This document shows, piece by piece, positions 27,266 through 35,119 of a DNA stretch of 64,000 nucleotides. Each line of letters opens with the position of its first letter. Positions within the stretch are counted from its first letter, which is position 1. The notes below the pieces were generated by a model. That model saw only the letters and a program-made list of their open reading frames with translations. It was not told the DNA's origin and did not search any database. The DNA comes from JAKPQE01 sp041397845 (GTDB taxonomy: Bacteria > Pseudomonadota > Alphaproteobacteria > Rhizobiales > JAKPQE01): contig JAWKVW010000004.1 of assembly GCA_041397845.1 (NCBI GenBank), positions 124,001 to 188,000 on the forward strand. The letters run 5' to 3'. A program made the position numbers and the translations under genes.

Positions 27266-27397
27266 TGGTCAACTCCCGAAACGGCGGATGCAACGGCATC
27301 CGGCAAGAGCGCAGCGTCGGCAACGTCAGTCGGCTGGCTTGCGCTCGTTCTTCGATGGCACCGGCTTGCCGAGAGGCGGCACGCCTTCCCTGCCCGA

Positions 27398-27420
27398 TGC
27401 GTTATCGTTCAAATAACGCA
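27398..27420. promoter_or_regulatory. Inverted repeat upstream of the dioxygenase gene
   Basis: TGCGTTAT (27398-27405) and ATAACGCA (27413-27420) are perfect inverted arms with a seven-base spacer, about 130 bases upstream of the dioxygenase start. There is no T tract, so an operator is more likely than a terminator. Otherwise the gap 27266-27555 shows no gene. Confidence 0.4.
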
Positions 27421-27555
27421 CCCTTCATGGCGATGACAGGCCATGAATTGTGAACAGTGCGTTGTCGCGCAGCGGACCTAGAAGGGAGATGAGAAACATC
27501 AGGGTCAGGTCAAGCCCGGATCAGCGCGCCGGCTCCAGTCGAAACGGCTGCCGAA

Positions 27556-27586
27556 CAAAAAAGAGGCCGCCGGATGACCGGCGGCC
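27556..27586 (-). terminator. Rho-independent terminator after the CBS-domain gene
   Basis: On the minus strand GGCCGCCGG and CCGGCGGCC (27565-27573 with 27578-27586) pair perfectly around a four-base loop and are followed by CTCTTTTTTG. It lies about 30 bases after the CBS gene stop. Confidence 0.85.
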
Positions 27587-27613
27587 CGAAATCGCGTTCG
27601 ATCTTCGCGGCGC

Positions 27614-28048
27614 TCAGCGGGCGCGGGCGATCGAGATGTCGCGCATCACGTTGGCCTCGAACTCGGACTTCTGGCGCAGCACCTCGAGGGTGTCGCGGAT
27701 CGAGATCACGCCCAGCAGCTTGCCGCGTTCGACGACCGGAATGTGGCGGATGCGGTTGCTCTTCATGAGGCCCATGGCCTCGGCGCAGCTTGCCTCCGGG
27801 CCGCAGGAAATGACGTTCTTGGCCATGAGGTCGGCGACCTTCATGTCGGAGACGTTCGGCGCGCGCGAAGCAAAGGCGCGCACGATGTCACGTTCACCAA
27901 ACATGCCGACAACCTTGCCGTCCCCGTCGACGACCGGCATGGCACCGATGAACTTGGAATGCAGAAGGACCGCAGCGGTCTGGACGGTGTCCTCCGGACG
28001 GCAGGTGACGACCGCACCCTGGTCCTTGATCATATCGCGAGCAAACAT
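27614..28048 (-). CDS. CBS-domain pair protein
   Basis: A 144-residue protein made almost wholly of two CBS domains: GAMPVVDGDGKVVGMFGERDIV in the first and IRHIPVVERGKLLGVISIRDTLE in the second. Such stand-alone CBS proteins bind adenosine nucleotides and sense energy state; the partner is unknown. GGGGAGGGAAC before ATG 28048 is a strong ribosome site and fixes the start. A clear terminator follows. Confidence 0.88.
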   Translation of the reverse strand: MFARDMIKDQGAVVTCRPEDTVQTAAVLLHSKFIGAMPVVDGDGKVVGMFGERDIVRAFASRAPNVSDMKVADLMAKNVISCGPEASCAEAMGLMKSNRIRHIPVVERGKLLGVISIRDTLEVLRQKSEFEANVMRDISIARAR

Positions 28049-28182
28049 GTTCCCTCCCCGTTTGCCTCGAAGACGAGCGTTTCCATTAGTTATTCTTCTT
28101 ATAAGGAGAGGATGATACGCCGCGTCGCCGAAATTCGGCAAGGCCGATTCTCGTATCCCCTGCAAAAGGCGGGGGCTCCGCC

Positions 28183-28650
28183 TCAACCGGCGGCCGGGCG
28201 CACACCATAGGTCCGGTAGGCGCTCTCGCGGCGTTCCGCCTCGCTCCGGCCATGGAAGACGAAACTCGGCGCGAGGATGCGGGCGACCTTCTCGATGCGG
28301 ACGAGGATGACGTCGCGCACCTCGAAAGCATCGCCGGCAAGGCCGAGGAGTTCGGCCCCGACCACGGCAAACTCCGGATCGCCGGCCGGCACGACGCGGG
28401 CCGTGCCTTTCAGCTTGAAGCCTTCCTGGCGGAAAACATCGATGAACGAAACGCAGACCTTCGGGTTCGCGGCGATGTTGGCAAGACTGACCGGCGAGGC
28501 GATGTTGGCGATGACGATGGCATCATCGCCATGAACGGCGAAGATTTCCTTCGGCGACACGTTCGGCACGAGATCGGCATCGACCGTCGCCAGCCAGCAG
28601 AGGACGGAATTCGCGGCGGCGGCGCGCACCGCCTCGTTGATGATCGCCAT
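28183..28650 (-). CDS. Pyridoxamine 5'-phosphate oxidase-like flavin-binding protein
   Basis: A 155-residue split-barrel protein. LCWLATVDADLVPNVSPKEIFAV and ANPKVCVSFIDVFRQEGFKLKGTARV match the pyridoxamine-phosphate-oxidase-like superfamily, whose members bind FMN or F420. The specific activity is unknown. It is too short and diverged for PdxH. The start ATG 28650 begins the conserved part; the longer reading crosses the aroG terminator. The gene lies between aroG and the CBS gene on the same strand but has its own upstream gap. Confidence 0.8.
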   Translation of the reverse strand: MAIINEAVRAAAANSVLCWLATVDADLVPNVSPKEIFAVHGDDAIVIANIASPVSLANIAANPKVCVSFIDVFRQEGFKLKGTARVVPAGDPEFAVVGAELLGLAGDAFEVRDVILVRIEKVARILAPSFVFHGRSEAERRESAYRTYGVRPAAG

Positions 28651-28706
28651 GGCCCGGCCCCTCGATGTCTCGTCGGGCGGATGATGCAGCGGCGCGGCGC
28701 GCATGA

Positions 28707-28739
28707 AAAGGGGGCGGCGCGATGGCTCGCGGCCGCCCC
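28707..28739 (-). terminator. Rho-independent terminator after aroG
   Basis: On the minus strand GGGGCGGC and GCCGCCCC arms (outer parts of 28711-28739) enclose a 13-base loop and are followed by CTTTTC. It begins about 25 bases after the aroG stop. Confidence 0.7.
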
Positions 28740-28764
28740 TGCCACTTCCTTGATCGGCTATTCC

Positions 28765-30144
28765 TCAGGCGCTTGCCAGAACCGGCACGTCCTTGCCGCG
28801 CTCGCGGCGCAGGTTCTCGGCGATGAGGAACGACAGCTCGATCGACTGATCGGCATTGAGGCGCGGATCGCAATGGGTGTGATAGCGATCCGACAGGGCG
28901 TCCTCGGTGATCTCGCGGGCGCCGCCGGTGCATTCGGTCACCTGCTGGCCGGTCATCTCGACATGGATGCCGCCGGCATGGGTGCCCTCGGCGCGATGGA
29001 CGGCGAAGAAGTTCTCGACCTCGGCGAGGATGCGGTCGAACGGCCGGGTCTTGAAGCCGGTACCGGCCTTGACCGTGTTGCCGTGCATCGGGTCGCAGGA
29101 CCAGACGACCGACTTGCCCTCGCGCTCGATCGCCCGGATCATGCGCGGCAGATGGGCCTCGACCTTCTCGGCGCCGAAGCGGCTGATGAGGGTGAGCCGG
29201 CCGGGCTCGTTTTCCGGGTTGAGGATGTCGACGAGGCGCAGCAGCTCGTCGGTATCGAGCGAGGGGCCGCACTTGATGCCGATCGGGTTCTTGATGCCGC
29301 GGCAGAACTCGACATGGGCATGGTCGAGCTGGCGGGTGCGATCGCCGATCCAGAGCATGTGGCCGGAGGTGGCGTACCAGTCGCCGGTCGTGGAATCGAC
29401 GCGGGTCAGGGCCTGCTCGTAGCCGAGCAGCAGCGCCTCATGGCTGGTGTAGAGATCGGTCGAGCGGAGCTGCGGGGTGTTTTCCGGGTCGATGCCGCAG
29501 GCGCGCATGAAGTCGAGCGTCTCGCTGATGCGATCGGCCAGCACCTTGTAGCGGGCACCCTGCGGGCTGTCGTTGACGAAGCCGAGCATCCACTGGTGGA
29601 CGTTGTCGAGGTTGGCATAGCCGCCCTGGGCGAAGGCGCGCAGCAGGTTCAGCGTCGCGGCCGCCTGACGATAGGCCATGGTCATGCGGGTCGGGTCGGG
29701 AATGCGGCCCGATTCCTCGAAGGCGATGTCGTTGATGATGTCGCCGCGATAGCTCGGCAGTTCGACGCCGTCGATCGTCTCGGTCGAGGCCGAGCGCGGC
29801 TTGGCGAACTGGCCGGCGATGCGGCCGACCTTCACCACCGGCCGGGAACCGGCGAAGGTGAGCACGACCGCCATCTGCAGGAAGACGCGGAAGAAGTCGC
29901 GGATGTGGTTCGGATGATGCTCGGCGAAGCTCTCGGCGCAGTCGCCGCCCTGAAGCAGGAACGCCTCGCCGCGCGCGACGGCAGCGAGCTGCTTCTTCAG
30001 CTTGCGCGCCTCGCCTGCAAAAACGAGAGGCGGAAAGGTCGCCAGACGACCCTCGACCGCCGACACCGCCGACAGGTCGGGGTAATCGGGAACCTGCATC
30101 ACCGGCATCCTGCGCCAGCTATCGGGTGTCCAGTTCGCTGCCAT
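28765..30144 (-). CDS. aroG: Class II 3-deoxy-7-phosphoheptulonate (DAHP) synthase
   Basis: A 459-residue plant-type (class II) DAHP synthase, first enzyme of the shikimate pathway, joining PEP and erythrose-4-phosphate. Signatures include LLQGGDCAESFAEH near residue 64, VGRIAGQFAKPRS near 118, SGHMLWIGDRTRQLD, GIKCGPSLDTDEL and the metal-ligand segment VVWSCDPMHGNT. The Cys of GGDCAES and the His of DPMHGN are known metal ligands of the family. The start ATG 30144 (MAANWTPDSWR) is the normal alphaproteobacterial N terminus; the long upstream reading is non-coding. It is divergent from ybdK. Confidence 0.95.
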   Translation of the reverse strand: MAANWTPDSWRRMPVMQVPDYPDLSAVSAVEGRLATFPPLVFAGEARKLKKQLAAVARGEAFLLQGGDCAESFAEHHPNHIRDFFRVFLQMAVVLTFAGSRPVVKVGRIAGQFAKPRSASTETIDGVELPSYRGDIINDIAFEESGRIPDPTRMTMAYRQAAATLNLLRAFAQGGYANLDNVHQWMLGFVNDSPQGARYKVLADRISETLDFMRACGIDPENTPQLRSTDLYTSHEALLLGYEQALTRVDSTTGDWYATSGHMLWIGDRTRQLDHAHVEFCRGIKNPIGIKCGPSLDTDELLRLVDILNPENEPGRLTLISRFGAEKVEAHLPRMIRAIEREGKSVVWSCDPMHGNTVKAGTGFKTRPFDRILAEVENFFAVHRAEGTHAGGIHVEMTGQQVTECTGGAREITEDALSDRYHTHCDPRLNADQSIELSFLIAENLRRERGKDVPVLASA

Positions 30145-30423
30145 CTTCGTCTTCCGTTTCTGAATACCTGCCGGGCAACGGGCCCCGGCGACCGTAGGAG
30201 CGGCGTTATACACAGATAGGGCGGGTGTGGCCAGCAAACAGGAACCCGCAGCGGCCAGCAATTCGGCCGAGGCTGCAAAGGATACCGCGACGCGGGACCC
30301 TGCCGACACGGGCGCTTGCCTTCCGGGCGCGGTCGGGCTCAAAATCGCCCCCCGGGAAGCGAGGCCGAAAGCACGGGAAACACGGGCGGCATCGCTTCCG
30401 GCGCCTTTGGGGGGAGTTGCCAG

Positions 30424-31563
30424 ATGCCGATACCCGAGCCGTCGTTCACCCTCGGCATCGAGGAGGAATATCTTCTCATCGACAACGAGACGCGCGACCT
30501 TGCCTCGGACCCGCCGAAGGCGCTGATGGCGGAGTGCGAGGCGCGGCTGCCGAGCCAGGTCAGCCCGGAGTTCCTGCGCTGCCAGATCGAGATCGGCACG
30601 CCGGTCTGCCATTCGATCGCCGAGGCGCGGCACCAGCTTGCAAGGCTCCGGCGGACGATCGCCGATGTCGCCGGCGAGCACGGGCTGTCGCCGCTCGCCG
30701 TCTCGACCCATCCGTTCGCCGACTGGGAGCGCCAGCACCACACCGACAAGGACCGCTACAACGAGCTTGCCCGCTCGATGCAGGTCGTCGTGCAGCGGCT
30801 CCTCATCTGCGGCATGCATGTGCATGTGGCGGTCGAGGACGAGGCGCTGCGCTTCGACATCTTCAACCAGCTCTCCTATTTCCTGCCGCACCTGCTGGCG
30901 CTGTCGACCTCCTCGCCGTTCTGGCGCGGCCGCAAGACCGGTCTGAAGTCGTATCGGCTCAGCGTCTTCAAGGAGCTGCCGCGCACCGGCCTGCCGGAGT
31001 TCTTCAACAGCCCGGACGAGTACCGGCGGACAATCCAGGTGCTGGTCGATGCCGGCGTCATCGAGGACGCCACCAAGGTCTGGTGGGACGTGCGGCCGAG
31101 CGCCCGGTTCCCGACGCTCGAAATGCGCATCACCGACGTCTGCACGCGGCTCGACGACGCCATCGCCATCGCCGCGCTCTATCGCTGCATCGTGCGCATG
31201 CTCTACCGCTTCCGGCGCGGCAACCAGCGCTGGCGGCACTATTCGCGCTTCCTCATCGAGGAAAACCGCTGGCTGGCGCAGCGGCATGGCAGCCAGGGCG
31301 CGCTCATCGACTTCGGCCGGGGCCGCTCGGTGCTGTTCAGGGATCTCATCGACGAACTCCTCGAACTCGTGCGCGAGGACGCGGAGCATTTCCACTGCGT
31401 CGCCGCGGTCGAACATGCGCGGGCGATCCTTGCCGACGGCACGAGCGCCGACCGGCAGCTCTCGACCTACGAGGCGGCGATCGCGGCCGGAGCGGAACCG
31501 CGCGAGGCGCTTGTCGCGGTCGTCGACCAGCTTCGGGCGGAAACGCTCATCGGCTGCAGTTGA
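30424..31563 (+). CDS. ybdK: Carboxylate-amine ligase, YbdK family (GCS2)
   Basis: A 379-residue enzyme of the glutamate-cysteine ligase type 2 family. FTLGIEEEYLLID at the start is the ATP/metal-binding strand with conserved glutamates, and HPFADWERQ, CGMHVHVAVED and TLEMRITDVC follow. E. coli YbdK shows only weak gamma-glutamylcysteine ligase activity, so the true substrate is uncertain. The ribosome site GGGGGGAG precedes ATG 30424. The 280-base gap to aroG holds both promoters. Confidence 0.88.
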   Translation: MPIPEPSFTLGIEEEYLLIDNETRDLASDPPKALMAECEARLPSQVSPEFLRCQIEIGTPVCHSIAEARHQLARLRRTIADVAGEHGLSPLAVSTHPFADWERQHHTDKDRYNELARSMQVVVQRLLICGMHVHVAVEDEALRFDIFNQLSYFLPHLLALSTSSPFWRGRKTGLKSYRLSVFKELPRTGLPEFFNSPDEYRRTIQVLVDAGVIEDATKVWWDVRPSARFPTLEMRITDVCTRLDDAIAIAALYRCIVRMLYRFRRGNQRWRHYSRFLIEENRWLAQRHGSQGALIDFGRGRSVLFRDLIDELLELVREDAEHFHCVAAVEHARAILADGTSADRQLSTYEAAIAAGAEPREALVAVVDQLRAETLIGCS

Positions 31564-31661
31564 CGTCATGGGAATGTGCATCCCCAAACTTTCCGCTTGC
31601 GTAACCTTGCGGGAGCACCGCTAGCCTTCGCATCGCTTCGGCGGCAAAGGGAGCGGAAGGC

Positions 31662-32537
31662 ATGACGTTAACGGCAGGCGGGACGACCGCGCGGGACATC
31701 ACGATACCGGCGACGGACGGCTTTGCGCTGTCGGCGACGCTCTTTCCCGGCGGCGAGAGCGCGGTCGTCATCATGTCCTCGGCGGCGGCCGTGCCACGGC
31801 GGTTCTACCGGCATTTCGCCGCCCATCTCGCGGCACGGCTCGATGCGACGGTCATCACCTATGACTATCGCGGCGTCGGCCAGTCGCGGCCGGCAAGCCT
31901 TGTCGGCTTCGAGGCCTCGATGCGGGACTGGGCGGCAAAGGACTTTGCCGGCGTCGTCGATTTTGTGCGCCGGACCCTGCCCGACCGGCCGATCCGGCTC
32001 GTCGGCCACAGTTTCGGCGGCCTCGCGCTTGGCCTTACCGACCGCAACGCCTTCATCGAGCGGGCGGTGTTCGTTGCGACGATTTCCGGCTACTGGGGCA
32101 ATGTGGTCGGCGCCGAGCGCTTGCGGGTCTGGCTGTTCGCCCATCTGCTCGGGCCGCTCGCGACGCTGCAGCGGGGCTACCTGCCGGGTGCCGCGCTCGG
32201 CATCGGCGAGGACCTGCCGCGCGGCGTCTTTGCCGACTGGGGGCGCTGGATCCGCAGCCGGCATTTCCATTTCGAGGACCCCGACCTGCCGGAAACGCGG
32301 CACTATGGCGACTATCGCGGCGAGATCCTCGCCTTCGGCTTCACCGACGACCCCTGGGGGCCGCCGCGAAGCGTCGATGCCGTGCTGTCGCGCTATGTCT
32401 CGGCCCGGCGCGAGCATCGCCATCCGGGGCCGGCGGATGTCGGCGCCAAGGCGATCGGCCATATGGGCTTCTTCCGGCCGGAGTTCCGCGAGACGCTCTG
32501 GCGGCAGGCGGCCGACTGGCTCGCCAGCGGCGGATAG
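31662..32537 (+). CDS. Alpha/beta hydrolase
   Basis: A 291-residue serine hydrolase of the serine aminopeptidase-like group. The oxyanion strand is VIMSSAAAVP, the nucleophile elbow is LVGHSFGGLAL near residue 115, and a C-terminal His in KAIGHMGFF near 265 is the likely catalytic base. The acid may be the Asp of GFTDDPW near 227. Substrate unknown. Upstream ATG choices are limited and 31662 precedes the first strand. It stands in line with, and may be co-transcribed with, the MFS gene. Confidence 0.83.
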   Translation: MTLTAGGTTARDITIPATDGFALSATLFPGGESAVVIMSSAAAVPRRFYRHFAAHLAARLDATVITYDYRGVGQSRPASLVGFEASMRDWAAKDFAGVVDFVRRTLPDRPIRLVGHSFGGLALGLTDRNAFIERAVFVATISGYWGNVVGAERLRVWLFAHLLGPLATLQRGYLPGAALGIGEDLPRGVFADWGRWIRSRHFHFEDPDLPETRHYGDYRGEILAFGFTDDPWGPPRSVDAVLSRYVSARREHRHPGPADVGAKAIGHMGFFRPEFRETLWRQAADWLASGG

Positions 32538-32655
32538 ACCATATCCCTTCGCCAGATCTCTTCGTCTCGACGCCTTGCAATGCTCGCTTTTTCGGCGCGC
32601 GCATGATCTCCTCTGCCGTCCGGACGGGCGCCGGCAACAGAGCGGGAGAACCCTT

Positions 32656-33875
32656 TTGCGCAATCCATTCGGTGTCGATGGCTGGACGGTCACTGTCGCG
32701 ATCGCGCGCGTCTTTCTGTTCGCCACCTTCATGACGATCGCGGCGGCGATCCCGGTGCTGCGCGAGGAATGGGCGCTGTCGGCGACCGAGGCCGGCTCGA
32801 TCGTGACGAGCTTCACGGTCTCCTATGCCATCTCGCTGTTCGGCTTCGGCTGGATTGCCGACCATATCGGGGCAAAGCGGGCGGTAGCGATCTCGGCAGT
32901 CGCCAGCGGCATCGCCTCGGCGCTGTTCGGCCTCCTTGCCCGCGACTACTGGTCGGCACTCGTCCTCTACGGGCTCGTCGGGGCGGCGCAGGGCGGCGTC
33001 TACACGCCGCTCATCATGCTCTTTGCCGAGCGGACGGAGCCGGCGCGGCGCGGCACGGCGATGGGCTGGCTGATCGCCTCGACATCGGTTGGCTATGCCG
33101 TTTCGCTCGTCCTTGCCGGCACGGGCCTTCGCCATGGCGGCATCCACGAGGCGTTCCTCCTCACCGGCCTTGCGCCGCTCATCGGCACGGCGATCCTGCT
33201 TGCGGCGCTGGCGCGGTCGGAAAACCGGGTGCACAGCCGCGACGGCAAGCCGGGCCTCGTCGACCAGATGATCCGCAATGCCGACGCGCGCCGGCTCATC
33301 CTCGGCTACACCGCCCACAATTTCGAGCTGCTCGGCATGTGGGCGTGGATGCCGGCGTTCCTTGCGGCGAGCTTCGCCCTCGACGGCCTCGGCACGGGCG
33401 CGGCGACGCAATCGAGCGCCTGGTTCTCGGCCGGCATGCACATCGTCGGGGCAACCGCGGCGTTCTCGATGGGGCGGGCCTCGGACGTGCTCGGGCGCAA
33501 GCGCGTGCTGGTCGGCGTCGCGGCGCTGTCGGCACTGCTGTCGCTGTCGATCGGTTTCATGATCGCTCTGCCGACGCTGGTTCTGGTGGCGATCGGCTTC
33601 GTCTACGGCTTTTCCTGCATCGGCGATTCACCGGTGCTGTCGACCGCACTGACCGAGGCGGTCGATCCGGCCTATCTCGGCGCGGTGCTGGCGGTGCGCT
33701 CGCTCGTCGGCTTCAGCGCCGGCGCTGTTGCGCCGCTCGTCGTCGGGGCGACGCTCGACATTGCCGGCGGCGCCAATGCGGGACCGTCGCTCGTCTGGGG
33801 CGCCGGTTTCTCGTTCTCGGCCTTGGCGGCATCATTGCGACAGTGATGGCTGCGCGGCTGAAGGGCATTGCCTGA
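32656..33875 (+). CDS. MFS transporter, 3' end frameshifted
   Basis: A 12-helix major facilitator protein of about 400 residues. Landmarks are ARVFLFATFMTIAAAIPVL in helix 1, the loop motif GWIADHIGAKRAV, AERTEPARRGTAMGWL, and GRASDVLGRKRVL after helix 8. I propose TTG 32656 (LRNPFGVDGW) with a GCGGGAG ribosome site because no ATG lies before helix 1. Read in frame, the gene stops at 33846. One base back, the sequence continues as GLGGIIATVMAARLKGIA to 33875, the expected last helix, so a one-base loss near 33815 is likely. Substrate unknown. Confidence 0.8.
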
Positions 33876-33895
33876 CGCGCGACGGCGCGCGCGTC

Positions 33896-34366
33896 TCAGG
33901 GCTTGAACACCATGAAATAGAGGTTCGCCAGCGGCAGGATGGTGGCAAGGATGCCCCAGATGAACCAGTGGCGGTTGAAGCGCCAGTAGCGGTCCGGGAT
34001 CGGTCCGCCGTCGGCGAAGGACCGCGCCATGCGCGCCTGGGCGATCTGCAGCGGGATCAGGACGGCGATCCAGATGATGCCGGAGAGGTAGAACATCACG
34101 ATGCCCCATCGCACCCAGGCCGGATGTTCGAAGAAAGTCCAATGCGCCGAGCCATAGCCCATACCGGTATAGCCGAACACGACGAGGACGACGCCGCCGA
34201 AGGTGAATATCCAGTCGGTGATGGTGACGAGACGCTGGCCGAAGGCGATCACCACCGGATTTCCGGTGCGGTCGGCGAAGGCCTTCCAGAAGCCGGTGAT
34301 GATGATGTTGCCGAGGAAAAGTACCACGCCGAGGACGTGGATCGACTTGTACGCTTCATAGGACAT
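33896..34366 (-). CDS. DUF2269 family membrane protein
   Basis: A 156-residue protein with four membrane helices. It starts YKSIHVLGVVLFLGNIIITGFWK and has GYGSAHWTFFEHPAWVRWGI and HWFIWGILATILPLANLYFM, as in DUF2269 proteins of unknown function. ATG 34366 is used; the longer upstream reading would overlap the operator. It is divergent from a TetR gene with two clear operator sites between them, so it is probably that regulator's target. Confidence 0.82.
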   Translation of the reverse strand: MSYEAYKSIHVLGVVLFLGNIIITGFWKAFADRTGNPVVIAFGQRLVTITDWIFTFGGVVLVVFGYTGMGYGSAHWTFFEHPAWVRWGIVMFYLSGIIWIAVLIPLQIAQARMARSFADGGPIPDRYWRFNRHWFIWGILATILPLANLYFMVFKP

Positions 34367-34394
34367 CGCTCGAACCCATTGACGGAAACCGGAC

Positions 34395-34435
34395 GTTGAC
34401 AGTGTCAACATAGCAAGAATGTTTACACTGTCAAC
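34395..34435. promoter_or_regulatory. Twin operators for the adjacent TetR regulator
   Basis: GTTGACAGTGTCAAC (34395-34409) is a perfect 7-base-arm palindrome. GTTTACACTGTCAAC (34421-34435) is the same dyad with one mismatch. Their centres are 26 bases apart in the 138-base gap between the divergent DUF2269 and TetR genes, a classic arrangement for TetR dimers. Confidence 0.75.
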
Positions 34436-34504
34436 AAGGTCGCTGCGAGCGCTGCGAAACGTGGTAAGAAGGGTCGGATCGATTCAAGCGAGACGGGTGT
34501 CGCA

Positions 34505-35107
34505 GTGTCCAATCCCGGCAAGGATCAGGCTCATGCCGAGGGGCTGAGAGACGTTCTCATCGCCGAGGCGATGCGGATCCTGGAGACCGACGGCCTCGAG
34601 GCGCTGAGCCTGCGCGCCGTGGCGCGGGCGGCAAAGGTCTCGCATGCCGCGCCATACCGCCATTTCGCCGACAAGGACGCGCTGCTGGCGGCGGTCAGCG
34701 CCCGCGGGTTCCTGGCGCTCGCCGCGGCGATGGAGGCGGCGGCGGCCGGCATCGACGACCCGTTCCGGCGTCGGTCGCGGATCGGCATCGCCTATGTCCG
34801 CTACGCGCTCGACCATCCGGCCCGCTACCGGCTGATGTTCGGCCCGACGATCCCCGGCAAGCGGCGCTTTCCCGAACTCGTCGAAGCAGGCGAGCGTTCG
34901 TTCCAGCGCTGCCGGCAGATGATGGCCGATGTCGCCGGCCCGGCGGAGCGCGCCGACGAGGCCCTGATCGAGCGCCGGGCGATCGCCATCTGGTCGCTGG
35001 TGCACGGGCTCGCGAGCCTGCTGATCGACGATACCGTCGCCCTGCCCGGCCCGGACGATCTGGCGATCGACGAGCGCATTTCCGCGGTCCTCAAGATCGC
35101 TCCCTGA
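34505..35107 (+). CDS. TetR/AcrR-family regulator
   Basis: A 200-residue repressor. The N-terminal helix-turn-helix is LRAVARAAKVSHAAPYRHFADKDALLAAV (about residues 37-65), and the C-terminal ligand domain matches the WHG-type (HPARYRLMFGP near 101). The start codon is GTG at 34505, which places the family core at the right distance. It probably represses itself and the divergent DUF2269 gene through the twin palindromes. The ligand is unknown. Confidence 0.88.
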   Translation: MSNPGKDQAHAEGLRDVLIAEAMRILETDGLEALSLRAVARAAKVSHAAPYRHFADKDALLAAVSARGFLALAAAMEAAAAGIDDPFRRRSRIGIAYVRYALDHPARYRLMFGPTIPGKRRFPELVEAGERSFQRCRQMMADVAGPAERADEALIERRAIAIWSLVHGLASLLIDDTVALPGPDDLAIDERISAVLKIAP

Positions 35108-35119
35108 GCGGCGGTCGGC

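Noticed and set aside
28765..31587. 940-codon frame that extends aroG upstream
   Set aside because: The first 480 codons run antisense to ybdK and show no family features. The aroG N terminus MAANWTPDSWR at 30144 is the normal start.
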